This document shows positions 1 through 10,835 of a DNA stretch of 64,000 nt, piece by piece. The stretch is taken from contig CM060731.1 in assembly GCA_030704615.1 (NCBI GenBank), positions 55,288,221-55,352,220 on the forward strand, in the 5' to 3' direction. The stretch's first letter is position 1; every line of letters starts with the position of its first letter. The translations under genes and the position numbers were made by a program. The DNA is from Takakia lepidozioides. Taxonomy: Eukaryota; Streptophyta; Takakiopsida; Takakiales; Takakiaceae. The notes under the pieces are model-generated. The model was not told the origin of the DNA. It was given only the letters and a program-made list of their open reading frames with translations, and did not search any database.

Positions 1-39
1 GAAGTTCGTCCATCCTGCAAATGTGGACTCTTCCTGTCA

Positions 40-935
40 GTATCATGATCTGGTATTTTTCCTGGTGTTTACAAGGTACTTGGGAGGGTCAACTCCGTCT
101 AAAGATGCTGAGTTTAAATCTATGGCTGCTCAGCTGCACCGTGGTGGTTCTCCTCACAGACCAGTCCGAGATCACCTGACTACAAACACAAACAGCACAC
201 ACAAGAGGTCCTTTTGGGTTGATGGTCGGTTGAACCCTCCATGGGTGAAAGGAAAGCTAGCTGCTTCCATGACACAAGGTCAAGGACAATGTGGTGAGGG
301 CACCTTCTTCAACACATTTCAGTCCGTTTTGCTTTCTTATCAGAGTCGTCCCCAATTTTTCATTTTGAATTCTGCAAGTAAGCTGGTTGGGTGGATCTAT
401 GGTGGTTTGGACTGATTTTGACATGTTACTGCCAATGTGGCAACAGGAGAGTATCCAAAAACAGATAACAGACATGAGGAGAAGCTTTGGAATGAATATT
501 TTTCCAACCTCTGTCAATGGTGGGACAATAGAGGCAAAAAGGTGAATGCCTGTTAGATTACAGAGAGAAGCAGCCAACAAGATGCAATGCAAAGCTTTGT
601 TGGAAATTGCCATCCTCTGTCTCCCCAGCATATGTTTTGAAGTCTTCGGGGACAAATTCAGCATTGGAACTAGTGTGTGATGAGTAGGGTTGGGGTGTTT
701 GCTAGGACAAAATTAGGTTGTTATTGTCAGCTGCTAGCAGCAAGGTGAGCATCTATACATGATTTATGGATAGCTGAAGGAGCAGGGATAGGGTGTGGGT
801 CCAGATTCATCCAAGAGGCCCAGATTTCAAGCACAAAATTACCTATGATTCACTGTGGGTTGATAGCCACACGAAACCTGTATGGGTAGATGGTCAACTC
901 GAAGCAGCAGCAGTACAGTTGAAAAAACCAGACAC
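40..935 (+). repeat. Copy A of a dispersed non-coding repeat upstream of the PPR gene
   Basis: This stretch matches 5540-7010 in the same orientation, with indels. Shared landmarks are the TTTTTCCTGRTGTTTACAAGG block near 55 and 5562, the AGGAGAGTATCCAAAAACAG block near 446 and 6120, and the block around 777-930 that matches 6840-6990. The repeat ends just before the PPR start codon, so it behaves like a duplicated 5' flank. Small ORFs inside it are not conserved between copies and I treat them as chance. Confidence 0.75.
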
Positions 936-942
936 TTGGATC

Positions 943-3723
943 ATGACCACAGCTTCCGAAAGAGGACCAAGAGAGGGAGTCCACAATGCCTCTTCTGGCA
1001 CTTCTAGGTATGTGAGGATTCTATGTGAGGCAGGGCGGCTGAAAGAGGCTCTACAGACTTTAAACCAAGGAGGCATTGCAGCTGATTCAGATACTTATAT
1101 CCGTCTCTTGCATAAATGCATCAAGATGAAAGGCCTGGAAGCTGGAAAGCTGGTGCATGCTCACATTCTTCAAAATGGATTCAAGCCAAACGTTTTTCTG
1201 CACAACACCCTTGTCAACATGTATGTTAAGTGCGGAAGCATTGTGGATGCCCTCAAAGTGTTCAACAGAATGCCTCAACGAGGTTTGATCACGTGGAATA
1301 TAATGATGGCAGGCTTTGCCAAGCATGGATATGGTAGGAATGCTTTGGAGACATATGAACAAATGATTCGGGAAGGGGTGAAGCCCAACCACATCACATT
1401 TGTGTGCGTTTGCAATGCATGTGCCAACCTGGCAGCCCTGGAAAAGGGCAAACAGGTCCATGGAGACATCGTCAAAGCTGGAATTGTACCAGACGTCATT
1501 CTGAACAATACCCTCGTGGACATGTATGCGAAATGTGGGTGCATCGAGGATGCAAAGGGAGTTTTCAACACTATGGCTGAACGAGATGTGGTGTCATGGA
1601 ATACGATGATCGCAGGTTATGCACAGCAGGGGCGGGGGATGGAGGCTTTGGAGACCTATGAGCAAATGATGCGAGAAAGGGTGAAGCCCAACCACATTAC
1701 ATTTGTTTGCGCTTGCAATGCATGTGCTAACCTGGCAGCCCTGGAAAAGGGCAAAGAGGTGCATGGTGACATAATCAAAGCTGGAATTGTACCAAATGTC
1801 ATTCTGAACACTTCCCTGGTGGACATGTACGCCAAATGTGGGAGCATGGAAGATGCAAAGGGAATATTCGACAATATCGCTGAACGAGATGTGGTGTTGT
1901 GGAGCGCAATGATCGCAGGATATGCACAGAAGGGGCGCGGGATGCAGGGTTTGGAGACCTATGAGCAAATGATGCGGGATGGGGTGAAGCCCAACCACGT
2001 CACGTTTGTGTGCGTTTGCAATGCATGTGCGAGTCTGGCAGCCTTGGAAAAGGGCAAAGAGGTCCACAGTGACATTGTCAAAGCCGGAATTGTGCCAGAT
2101 GTCATTTTGAACAATACCCTCGTGGATATGTATGCCAAATGTGGGAGCATTGAAGATGCAAAGGGAGTGTTCGATAGTATGGCTGAGCAAGATGTGGTGT
2201 CGTGGAGCACGATGATCGCAGGATATACACAGCAGGGGCGGGGGATGGAGGCTTTGGAGACCTATGAGCAAATGAAGCAAAGAGGGGTGAAACCCAACCA
2301 CGTCACGTTTGTTTGTGTTTGCAATGCGTGTGCAAGCCTGGCAGCCCTGGAAAAGGGCAAAGAGGTCCATGGTGACATCATCAAAGCTGGAATTGTACCA
2401 GATGTCATTCTGAACAATACCCTGGTGGACATGTATGCCAAATGTGGGAGCATTGAAGATGCAAAGGGAGTGTTCAACACTATGGCTGAGCAAGATGTGG
2501 TGTCGTGGAGCACTATGATTGCAGGATATGCGCAGCAGGGGCGTGGGATGGAGGCTTTAGAGACCTACGAGCAAATGATGCGGGAAGGGGTGAAGCCTGA
2601 CCATGTGACATTTGTTTGTGTTTGCAATGCGTGTGCAAGTCTGGCAGCCTTGGAAAAGGGTAAAGAAGTCCATGGCGACATCATCAAAGCTCGAATTGCA
2701 CCAGATGTGATTTTGAACACTGCCCTGGTGGACATGTATGCCAAATGTGGGAGCATTGAAGATGCAAAGGGAATGTTTGACAATATTGCTGAACGAAATG
2801 TGGTGTCATGGAACGTGATGATGGCAGGATATGCCCAGCATGGTTGTCATAGGGAGGCCCTGCAACTATTTGAAGCAATGCAAATGGAAGGCTTAAAGCC
2901 AGATAATATCACCTTTATATGCGTTCTCTCTGCATGCAGCCACGTTGGCCTACTGGATGAAGGAAGACGCTACTTTGATTCCCTGAGTCAAGATCATGGT
3001 GTCACCCCCACAGTAAAGCACTTTGGCTGCATGGTGGACCTTCTTGGACGAGCGGGGCGATTGGATGAGGCAGAGGACCTCATCAATAAAATGCCATTCC
3101 CACCAGATGCCGTGGTGTGGAAGGCCTTGCTTGGTGCCTGCAGAATCCATGGCAATGTGGAGATGGCTGAACGTACAGCAACATCGATTCTCAAGTGGGA
3201 TATAGAGGATGCGGTGACTTATGTGTTGCTATCAAACATCTATGCTGCAGCTGGCAGGTGGGACGATAGTGCAAAGGTGAGAAAAATGATGAAGGTCAGA
3301 GGGGCTAGAAAGGAACCAGGTCACTGCTGCATTGAGGTTGGCAACAGGGTGCACACCTTTGTTGTAGATGACAAATTGCATCCCAAGATTAAGGAAATCC
3401 ATTCAGAGCTGAGAAGATTGTCTGGGCAGATGAAGGAGGTAGGGTATATGCCAGACAAGCGCTTTGTGTTGCATAATGTGGGGGTGGAGCAAAAGGAATT
3501 TTCTCTTTGCCACCACAGTGAGAAGCTGGCCATTGGTTTTGGGCTGATCAGCACAGCCCCTAGGACGACTCTCCGGCTCATCAAGAATCTTCGGGTGTGT
3601 GGTGACTGCCACACCTCCACCAAGTTCATCTCAAAGATTGTTGGCCGAGCAATTGTTGTACGGGATGCAAACCGCTTTCACCACTTTGAAGATGGGGTTT
3701 GTTCTTGTGGGGATTACTGGTGA
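943..3723 (+). CDS. PLS-class pentatricopeptide repeat protein with DYW deaminase domain
   Basis: PPR-DYW proteins act in mitochondria or plastids, where the PPR tract selects an RNA site and the DYW domain deaminates C to U. The frame opens at 793, but residues 1-50 of that frame are encoded by a dispersed repeat also found at 6840-6990. I therefore prefer the ATG at 943, giving 926 aa. In the 976-residue frame numbering, PPR units run from about 95 to 780, with repeated VDMYAKCGSIEDA and MIAGYAQ motifs. An E-type region follows, then a complete DYW domain: HSE zinc/catalytic motif at 908-910, CGDCH at 936-940 and C-terminal DYW at 974-976. It has no introns, as is common in the family. Five near-identical triplets sit in the middle. 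I did not recognise a clear targeting peptide, and the editing target is unknown. Confidence 0.93.
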   Translation: MTTASERGPREGVHNASSGTSRYVRILCEAGRLKEALQTLNQGGIAADSDTYIRLLHKCIKMKGLEAGKLVHAHILQNGFKPNVFLHNTLVNMYVKCGSIVDALKVFNRMPQRGLITWNIMMAGFAKHGYGRNALETYEQMIREGVKPNHITFVCVCNACANLAALEKGKQVHGDIVKAGIVPDVILNNTLVDMYAKCGCIEDAKGVFNTMAERDVVSWNTMIAGYAQQGRGMEALETYEQMMRERVKPNHITFVCACNACANLAALEKGKEVHGDIIKAGIVPNVILNTSLVDMYAKCGSMEDAKGIFDNIAERDVVLWSAMIAGYAQKGRGMQGLETYEQMMRDGVKPNHVTFVCVCNACASLAALEKGKEVHSDIVKAGIVPDVILNNTLVDMYAKCGSIEDAKGVFDSMAEQDVVSWSTMIAGYTQQGRGMEALETYEQMKQRGVKPNHVTFVCVCNACASLAALEKGKEVHGDIIKAGIVPDVILNNTLVDMYAKCGSIEDAKGVFNTMAEQDVVSWSTMIAGYAQQGRGMEALETYEQMMREGVKPDHVTFVCVCNACASLAALEKGKEVHGDIIKARIAPDVILNTALVDMYAKCGSIEDAKGMFDNIAERNVVSWNVMMAGYAQHGCHREALQLFEAMQMEGLKPDNITFICVLSACSHVGLLDEGRRYFDSLSQDHGVTPTVKHFGCMVDLLGRAGRLDEAEDLINKMPFPPDAVVWKALLGACRIHGNVEMAERTATSILKWDIEDAVTYVLLSNIYAAAGRWDDSAKVRKMMKVRGARKEPGHCCIEVGNRVHTFVVDDKLHPKIKEIHSELRRLSGQMKEVGYMPDKRFVLHNVGVEQKEFSLCHHSEKLAIGFGLISTAPRTTLRLIKNLRVCGDCHTSTKFISKIVGRAIVVRDANRFHHFEDGVCSCGDYW
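1340..2860 (+). repeat. Tandem 303-bp coding modules inside the PPR gene
   Basis: The block beginning TTGGAGACCTATGAGCAAATG starts near 1345 and recurs near 1648, 1951, 2254 and 2557, exactly 303 bp (101 codons) apart. One unit equals one P-L-S triplet of PPR motifs. Neighbouring units are far more alike in DNA than ordinary PPRs, which indicates recent tandem duplication with the frame kept. Confidence 0.9.
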
Positions 3724-5539
3724 AACGATGTTTTTCTGGAAAGGTGTGGTTCGTTTTCTTCATTCGTTCATCCACCATTTTGAATGTTGACCATGAGGGC
3801 ATTTCCTGTGGCATACCGAGTAAGCCAAGGCTGTAGGGAGATAGCTTCAATTCACTACTCATCCTTAGGTTGAGATACCTATCACAAGAACCACTTTTGC
3901 CTTGTGGTGAGGGTGGTCTGATGCTCGACTCATGCACTAAAGGCAGGATTCTCCTTTCCTCAGTAGGGCATGCAAGCTTTGGGAGGAAGTAGCAAGCACA
4001 TAGGATCAACAGGTCAAGAAGTCTCCCGATTCTGAATTCATCGCAAGTCCCTGCCACAAAACACTCTCCCAACCATTTCTCTCTACATTGCAAATTGCAC
4101 ACAACTTGTACACCATGTACCAGAGTCGCTCTGAACACTGCCCTGGTGGAAATATATGCCAAATGTGGGAGCATTGAAGATGAAATTGTTTCAGACATGT
4201 CCCAAATCTGCTGTATTCTGAAGTGGGTAGAGTAGGTGAATTGTGTCCCCCCAACCCTGAACTCCAACATGCAAAATTCCATTACAATTACTATGTGAAC
4301 TTTCCAGTGACCATGGGATTAAATCTTGGGGGGTTAAGGCTAGCTTTTGACAGCATTCATGCAAGTTAGTCAAGGGCTCTATCTGAAGCAGCACTATGAG
4401 AAACATACAAACATGTCCAAATTCAAGATGATTAACCAAACTTGTGCAAGCTGCCACTCTAATCAAGCTCATTATGAATCGTTCACATTCATCTTCGAGC
4501 TTCGAAGACTACCCACACTAGAATTAGGTCAGCACTCATTTCCTTCCACTATCACTAGAGTCAGTCAAAATTCCCCTTCACTCATTACCTGCTCCAGTTT
4601 CCACCTATGCTGGTAGACCCCACTACCATTTCCCGTGCACAGAACACTTTGACGATACCAGAAGAAAGTCCCCTAGCCTGAGACTTGATAGAAAGCCGAC
4701 CTAATAATAGATGTTGAGAGGTGTTGAGTATGGCCTCCTCTCTGCACCCTTGCAATTGTCATCCATTCTGCACCTCTGACATGATTTGCGCACTTGAGAA
4801 CGAGTTCTCACCTGTTAACACATTGAAATCGTCAAAATGGGAGGCTTGTGGACGGTTTGCACTTTCTGCATTTCACAGCATTTTAAAATTTATTTTCCAC
4901 TCCTTGTTTCTATCTGCCAGTGCCCTCTAACCCGTTGCCGAGATTTCCACCGATAACGGTTGATATTGCCGGTTGCCAAAATTTGAGGTTTTCCAGCAGA
5001 ATCTGTCGGCAACGTCACCGGGACATGTCCGGCATGCATCTCCGGCAGCGATGGCATGCATGTGTGCACATGTAGTGTATGTAGATGGGCATGGTGTTCA
5101 GACATGTGGCAGCAACAGATGCATGCACAGATGTGCTCTGCATCAATGGCATCATACCATGTGTACATGACAGTGCCCATTTCATTTTGCATGGACGAGA
5201 TTGCTTAGAAACCAATTTATTCTAGCGACGACCGAAGGCCGAGAGCTAGTTTAGCGTGGAGCAGGAATAGGGTGCCATAGTGCCACATCATCGTCGCCAT
5301 GTACGTCGTCAATTTCTTTCTATCTGCCTGGATTGCCCTAAAAATCCGAAAATAACTTCTTGAACGGTACTTCGTTGAGACTGACCTTTTTCCTCCCTGC
5401 TTATGTTTGATGTTCAAAGGAGAGAGAGAGAGCGCGCAATGGCTACATAGGTTGATAAGCCTGGCATTTAGAATAGGTTTAGATAGGTTTGGCAAACGGG
5501 GTTGCTTCAGGATTATTGCTGGTCCAATGTGGGCTATTG
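3724..5539. other. Intergenic stretch downstream of the PPR gene
   Basis: Apart from a short PPR remnant near 4131-4182 I see no gene here. The ORFs in this stretch are short, low in complexity and lack recognisable domains. The segment around 4940-5190 is rich in alternating CATG/TGCA words but has no clear repeat unit. Confidence 0.6.
4131..4182 (+). pseudogene. PPR-motif remnant
   Basis: This short stretch encodes LNTALVEIYAKCGSIEDE and nearly matches the DNA at 2709-2765 in the upstream PPR gene, where the peptide reads LNTALVDMYAKCGSIEDA. The match stops abruptly on both sides and no start, neighbouring repeats or DYW domain follow. It is best read as a fragment left by a partial duplication of the neighbouring gene. 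Confidence 0.75.
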
Positions 5540-7010
5540 GCTCCTGTTAGTACCATGATTTGGTATTTTTCCTGATGTTTACAAGGTTCTTGCGAGAGTC
5601 AGCTTGGTCTTGCTAGGCCGTGTTTCAATCTCCGCCTCCTGTTAGTACCATGATTTGTTGTTCTTCTTGATGTTTACAAGGTTCTTGCCCCCTAAGTTTT
5701 TTGACCCCCTAGCGCGCGGATAATTCTCCCATTCTCGCAGACTAAAGGTACGAAGGAAGTTGCCGATCAGTCAGCTTGGTCTTGCCAGGCCGTATTTCAA
5801 TCTCTGCCTGCTAGCTGCACCATGGTGGTTCTCACAGACCGATCCGACATTACCTGACTACGGACACAAGCAGTACACACAAGAGGTCAATTTGGGTTGA
5901 TGGTTACCATGGGTCATACACAACGTCAAGGACAATGTGGTGAGGGCACCTTCTTCTTAAACCTATTTCAGCCTGTTTTGCGCTCTCATCAGACTCAACC
6001 CTGAATTTGCATATTGAATATGGTGTCTGCATCCAAGTTGTAGCCTTTCATTTGCCATATGTTGCAGTGGATCTGTGGTGGTTTGGAATGAATTTGACAA
6101 GTTAGTGCCGATGTGGCAGCAGGAGAGTATCCAAAAACAGATAAGAGAGACGAGGAGAAGCTTTGGAATGAACACTTCTCCGACGCCAATCAATTGTGGG
6201 ACAATGGAGACAAAAAGGTGAATGCTTGTTGGAAGCAGATGCAAGTCAGCATAGGAACTAGTTTGATAAGTATGGTTGGGGTGTTTGCTGGAAGAATTCC
6301 TAGAACAAATCTAGGCTGTCATTGTCACTGTCACATAGAGAATGAACTAAGCTGTACCTCCGCTTAGAAGTCCCTTGATGAGGTCCCAGGTGCTCAGTTG
6401 AGTTCACTTTGCGGCTTATCCTCAGATACATAGCAGAACAAGACTAGTGACATGACATATGCGACCAACCGAATCGTCTTTGTAAACTTGATTCAAGAAA
6501 CCAGTAGACGAAACCGCTACATGTTATCAGCTTGCTCCACGGGCTGCTGGCTGGAACACCAAAAGAAAGGATTAGAAGGCTGCACTTCCTCCACGTCCAA
6601 TAAAACCTCCGTCAGGTACGACATCCACTTGACCTCGTGTTCGATGGCGAGGACTTATGTCTCTTACCGGAGAAAGGTGAATGTCTGTTGGATTACAGAG
6701 AGTAGCAAACACAATAAGCATAGGAACTAGTGTGATAAGCTGAGTTGGGTGTTTCCTAGAACAAATCTAGGCTGTCATTGTCAGTTGTTAGCAGCAAGAC
6801 AAGGATGAATGCATGATTTGTGCAGAGGCATGGATAGCTGAAGGAGCAGGGGTAGAGTGTGTGTACAGAATCATCCAAGAGGGCCAGATTTCAAGCACAA
6901 GATTACCTATGATTCCCTGTGGATCAATAGCTACAAGAAACCTGCATGGATAGATGGTCAACTAAAGGCAGCAGCTGCAGCGGCATAGTTGATCAAATCA
7001 GGCACCTCAG
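5540..7010 (+). repeat. Copy B of the dispersed repeat, without a PPR gene
   Basis: This is the second copy of the flank at 40-935. It has internal partial duplications: the CATAGGAACTAGT...CTAGGCTGTCATTGTCA block occurs near 6250-6330 and again near 6719-6782. In copy A the PPR frame follows; here the match ends near 7010 and a retrotransposon fragment begins. Gene loss by insertion at this point is an inference. Confidence 0.7.
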
Positions 7011-7043
7011 TATAAGCTAGGACCTGATGGAGTTCTTAAACGA

Positions 7044-7975
7044 TGCTTGTACCACCATGAAGTAAATAAAGTTTTGGAGGAAGTTCATAAAGGAGTGGCT
7101 GGAGGTCATTTTGGAGAAGAGACTACCAGTAGAAAGATACTACTTGCAGGTTACTGGTGGCCTACTTTGTTCAAGGATGTACACAAATATTGCAAGAGTT
7201 GTGATGAGTGTCAGAGGCTAGGACCATTGCAGAGATCTGGAAAGATGGCTTTGCATCCTACGATGCCTACTGAACCATTTCAGAAATGGGGACTAGAGTT
7301 TGTTAGACCAATTAACCCACCAGCCAGAAATACACAGAACAAATATATAATCACAGCCACTAATTATACTACGAAGTGGGTGGAAGCTAAAGCTCTGAGG
7401 GACAACACAGCTAAGTCTACAGCAAGGTTCATGTATGAGAACATACTTACAAGATTTGGTTGTCCCCTGGAATTTATCAGTGACCAGGGAAGTCACTTCA
7501 TTAATGAGACCATAGAACTATTGTCTAAAGAGTTCATGATTGTGCATAGGAAGAGTACAACCTATTACCCACAGGGTAATGGGCAGGCAGAGGCTACCAA
7601 CAAAATACTATGTACTATCTTGGCTAAGATAGTCATGCAAACAGAACAGATTGGGATACAAAGCTGCTGACAGTTTTTTGGTCATACAGGACTTCATATA
7701 AAGTCACCACTAAGTATACACCATTCCAATTAGTTTATGGTATGGAAGCTTTACTTCCAGTGGAGTTCTTGTTACCTACCATGAGAACTGAATGGGGAAG
7801 GAGAATGGAATTGGAAGATTCAATTAAGGTCAGGAAACATGAATTATACCATGTGGAAGAAGTACATGCTGATGCAGCAGATAACATGACCAGAATTCAG
7901 ATGAGGAGGAAGGATCAGTTTGATGAAGGTAAATTAAAGACTTTTAAGACGGGAGATTTGGTACTGTGGTTGTAG
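7044..7975 (+). pseudogene. Broken retrotransposon integrase
   Basis: The HHCC zinc module (HKGVAGGHFGEE ... YCKSCDEC) and the core motifs SDQGSH and NGQAEAT are visible. The first catalytic aspartate is replaced: this copy reads ATNYTTKW where the sister at 15300-16895 reads ATDYTTKW. The frame is lost near 7635, resumes near 7742, and ends at a TAG at 7973-7975 where the sister copy has CAG. It cannot encode an active integrase. Confidence 0.85.
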
Positions 7976-8273
7976 AAGAAGGGAAAGATTAAAGCTTCTA
8001 AGCTTAAATCACCATGGAAAGGACCTTATGTCATACAAAAGATGTATGATAACAACACAGCCATGTTACAAACCATTAACAAAGCGATGCTGGGAAGAGT
8101 CAATGCCAATAAGTTGAAGGGATACAGTGGTATCCATGACAAACCATTGCGGCACGATTTGCATGTCGAAACACAGAAACAGTCACTGGCTGCACCGGTG
8201 ATATCAACGGAGTATGGAGCACTTGTCATTAAGCCGAGTGTGAATGGCCAGGGCGGAAGGTACAGGTGTTCGT

Positions 8274-8395
8274 GTAGTATCACAGCCTACCACAGTGTGA
8301 CACAGTCTATCACAGCCCACCACAGGGTGACACAGTCTATCACAGCCCACCACAGTGTCACACAGTCTATCACAGCCCATCACAACATCACACAG
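8274..8395 (+). repeat. CACAG-rich minisatellite in the retroelement body
   Basis: Units of about 30 bp built on TATCACAGCCCACCACAG with TGACACAG follow one another. The same array in the minus-strand sister (14728-14930) is read as ten-residue TAYHSPSxxD repeats. The CACAGCC word also fills the LTRs of this family. Confidence 0.8.
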
Positions 8396-9170
8396 CCAGG
8401 TGGATGCGGGTTAACGTCAGAAAAGTGGACGGCGGGTGAAAAGACAGCTTGGAAGTCAAACTCGGAGAATGTGCCACACGGACAAGGGAAGACGGAGGCA
8501 TGTCTAAAAACGAACACGTGGCCACTAGGGCGAAGCACACCGCGGTGCATATACTGCAAAAGTGGGTGTCATCATGCAAGAGGACAAACTGGGCCGTCAA
8601 AGTACCTAACCGGTACATCAGCCAAAACTATTTGTGGGCCCATTAATGCAATCAGGGCAAAAGTAACGGAACCCTTTACGAGTACAGAAAAGGGGGACTT
8701 TTGCCACATGTGCTGTCCTAGTGGATATTCCAGGTGGGAATGTCCACTGAGGAGGGTAAAGTTAAGAAATTACCCAAGGAGGCAACAGCCAATCAGGAGT
8801 GAGAATTTCATGCAGGTGGTTCCCTCCAAGAAACAAGAACAAGAAATTAGAAGAGTTATGAGCGGAAGAGTCGGGGTGACTCCGAATAACCAGTGTCTCG
8901 ACGGGAGGGGCAAACAAAGCTATAGCTTTGTAGCTATGGCGGATATTACAGATTATACGCTCGCTTTACTTCTTACGCAGTGGCGCAAGGACGGACGGGT
9001 TGAGAGTACATTCTCTCTCACTTGATACTTGCAAGCCCCACAGGCTTACACGCACTTACCCGTTCCATTTTGTGCCAACCATACTTTTATGCTCTACGCC
9101 TTGCAAGCTTTCTATAGAGCTATTTCAAACAAGGCCATCTTGTTTGTCTGGAATGAAGAGAATAATTTTG

Positions 9171-9332
9171 CGCAGACTTACAGATGGTAGACTTAGGCCA
9201 CACAAGTTTAGGGGTGGTAGACAGGCTCACACAGTCAAGTCCCGGTTATCACAGCCCGTCACAGTCTATTACAGCTTATCACAACCCGACACAGCTACGC
9301 ACAGCCAGTCACAACACAACACAGCCCGACAT
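9171..9332 (+). repeat. LTR-like fragment with CACAG repeats
   Basis: Where the match to the retroelement body fades, sequence resembling part of the LTR begins: TTTAGGGGTGGTAGACAGG followed by TCACAGCCCGTCACAG words, compare 62670-62760. It stops exactly at the end of the minus-strand LTR at 9333. I read it as a partial LTR of the truncated plus-strand element. Confidence 0.5.
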
Positions 9333-9829
9333 TGTCGAGCGGCTTTTACTCACCCATCCCTTCGCTATCCGAGGTGGGAACTCCAAGATAGAAGAGTTGG
9401 AAATCTCTAAGCACTCAGCCCGCTCAGAACAATCAGTCATGACCTACAGCTAGTGTATCATGGGGGTGTTTCCTATTTGTATTCCTTCCCGTATTCATGT
9501 TAGCTAGTTACCTTACTGTTGGTATTTAAGTATCAGATTGCTTCAGCATTCTATCGGATTCGATCAACTCATCCATTCATTCCACAGCTTCACTCAGATC
9601 TCTCGACACAGTGTGAGTATGAAGTATGTATCAGATTAATATCTATCAAGTATCAGGCTGAAGCCATGGAGTCTCTAATCTGCTCTACATTACAACTCTA
9701 CTGCTTGCATTCATCAAGCATCAACAAATCGTTCTCCTCCTACTCCGTGCTCTCCCTCTTTCTACTCAGAGATGCGCTCTCCGCTTCATTTCCCAGCTGT
9801 GATGCCAGAAATCCTCCAAGAAGTAGTCC

Positions 9830-9925
9830 CCCCCCCAAGAAGCGATCCCCAAGAAGTGATCCCCCAAAAGTGATCCCCCAAAAGTGATCCCCAAGAAGTG
9901 ATCCCCCAGAAGTGATCCCCTTTCC
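9830..9925. repeat. AGTGATCCCC tandem repeat in the LTR
   Basis: A short unit of AAGAAGTGATCCCC or AAAAGTGATCCCC type is repeated about seven times. It is specific to this LTR copy; the copy at 62920-62980 has at most one unit. Confidence 0.8.
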
Positions 9926-10059
9926 CGTCCCCGCTCCTGGCTTTATCTTCCTACCCGTTGTTCTAACCGTTTCCCTCACTAACCGTTATCTCTGTAGTAC
10001 ACGTTCATTTTTTCAGATGTCGTTCCCCCACAGTCGTTCCCTGCCAATGGTAACTGTTC

Positions 10060-10300
10060 CCTAGCTGTGCCGAGCTGTGACTGGCTGTATCAGGCTGTGG
10101 CGGCTGTGACTGGCTGTGTCGGGCTGTGTAGGGCTGTGCGAAGCTGTGGCGGCTGTGTCAGGCTGTGTCGGACTGTGACGGGCTGTGTTGGCTGTGACTG
10201 GCTATGTTGGACTGTGACGGGCTGTGTTGGCTGTGACTGGCTGTGTTGGACTGTGACGGGCTGTGACGTCTGTGACTGGCTGTGTTGGGCTGTGTATCTC
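10060..10300. repeat. CTGTG/CACAG tandem array in the LTR
   Basis: Words GGCTGTGACTGGCTGTGTCGG repeat with small changes for about 240 bp. The ORF seen across it encodes only cysteine/tryptophan-rich repetition and is not a gene. The reverse complement (CACAGCCAGTCACAG) is the array seen at 62690-62790. Confidence 0.85.
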
Positions 10301-10457
10301 CCCCCCTAAAGCCTGTTGCTGTCACCCCTAAGGCTCCTGTTGGTCTCAGTCTGTGTAAAAATTAAGGGTACCCCACAGATCCCGTAAAAGCGTCTAAGTC
10401 CTAAGCAGCCCTCTAACATTTACCCCTCCCCCTCTCAAAAAGCCGTGTCCACACAGT

Positions 10458-10820
10458 TTACTGTTTGGGATTTGTAACCCTTTGTGACCGAACACCCTTC
10501 TGACGGTTAGAGTCTCGTGAAGGACTCCGTGTGCGAGCCCGTGTCCTGTCACTGGTTGAGGGAGATGATTGAAGACTACCTAGATATGTCAGTCCCTCTG
10601 GGGGCTGATATCGAGGTAATCTTTCAGGCATAGGAGACCCTCGTCGCTTCTTCTCTGCCATCTGAATTGCATAGTCCTCTGCCATGTCAAAAGAATCCGC
10701 TGAAGAAACAGTTGTATCAGAATCCTCGTCCCCTCTGAGGTGTTTTAACGGCCGAACTTTTTGTGGAATCCTCTGGGGCATACAATGTTGTCCCACCATG
10801 TCTGGAAGTTTAAACTGCAA
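10458..10820 (-). pseudogene. Last segment of the post-integrase reading frame
   Basis: These 120 codons are hydrophilic and end in a serine/arginine-rich tail (RTRARTRSPSRDSNRQK). They lie in the same frame as the ORF upstream, separated only by a UAG at 10836-10838, and close with UAA at 10458. The polypurine tract and LTR follow directly. I recognise no domain. It is probably the C-terminus of the preceding protein rather than a separate gene. Confidence 0.5.
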
Positions 10821-10835
10821 AACTTGCTGTAAGCG

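Larger units (their letters stand above)
7011..9170 (+). mobile_element. 5'-truncated Tat/Athila-like Gypsy fragment (sister of the 9333-28331 element)
   Basis: The fragment begins inside the linker between RNase H and integrase (YKLGPDGVLKRCLYHHEVNK) and runs through integrase into the downstream region. It parallels about 16200-14000 of the minus-strand element through most of its length, including the CACAG minisatellite and the block around 9020-9160. Gag, protease, RT and RNase H are absent. It is tail-to-tail with its relative. Confidence 0.85.
9333..10418 (-). repeat. 3' LTR of the minus-strand Tat/Athila-like element
   Basis: Read on the minus strand it starts TGTTAGAGG and ends CGACA. 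It is preceded by a purine tract (GAGAGGGGGAGGGGTAAA) typical of a polypurine tract. The same sequence recurs on + at 62573-63424 and on - from 63584. It contains two internal tandem arrays. I found no matching 5' LTR beyond gag, so the 5' end of the element is lost or rearranged. Confidence 0.8.

Noticed and set aside
793-942. N-terminal 50 residues of the longest PPR frame
   Set aside because: This part is a dispersed repeat also present at 6840-6990, where it is not coding. The ATG at 943 is a better start.
894-3629. Minus-strand ORFs opposite the PPR gene (up to 299 codons)
   Set aside because: They are shadows of the plus-strand repeat modules. Their repetition follows the 303-bp unit and no domain is present.
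10067-10309. 80-codon cysteine-rich ORF
   Set aside because: It only translates the CTGTG tandem array of the LTR.
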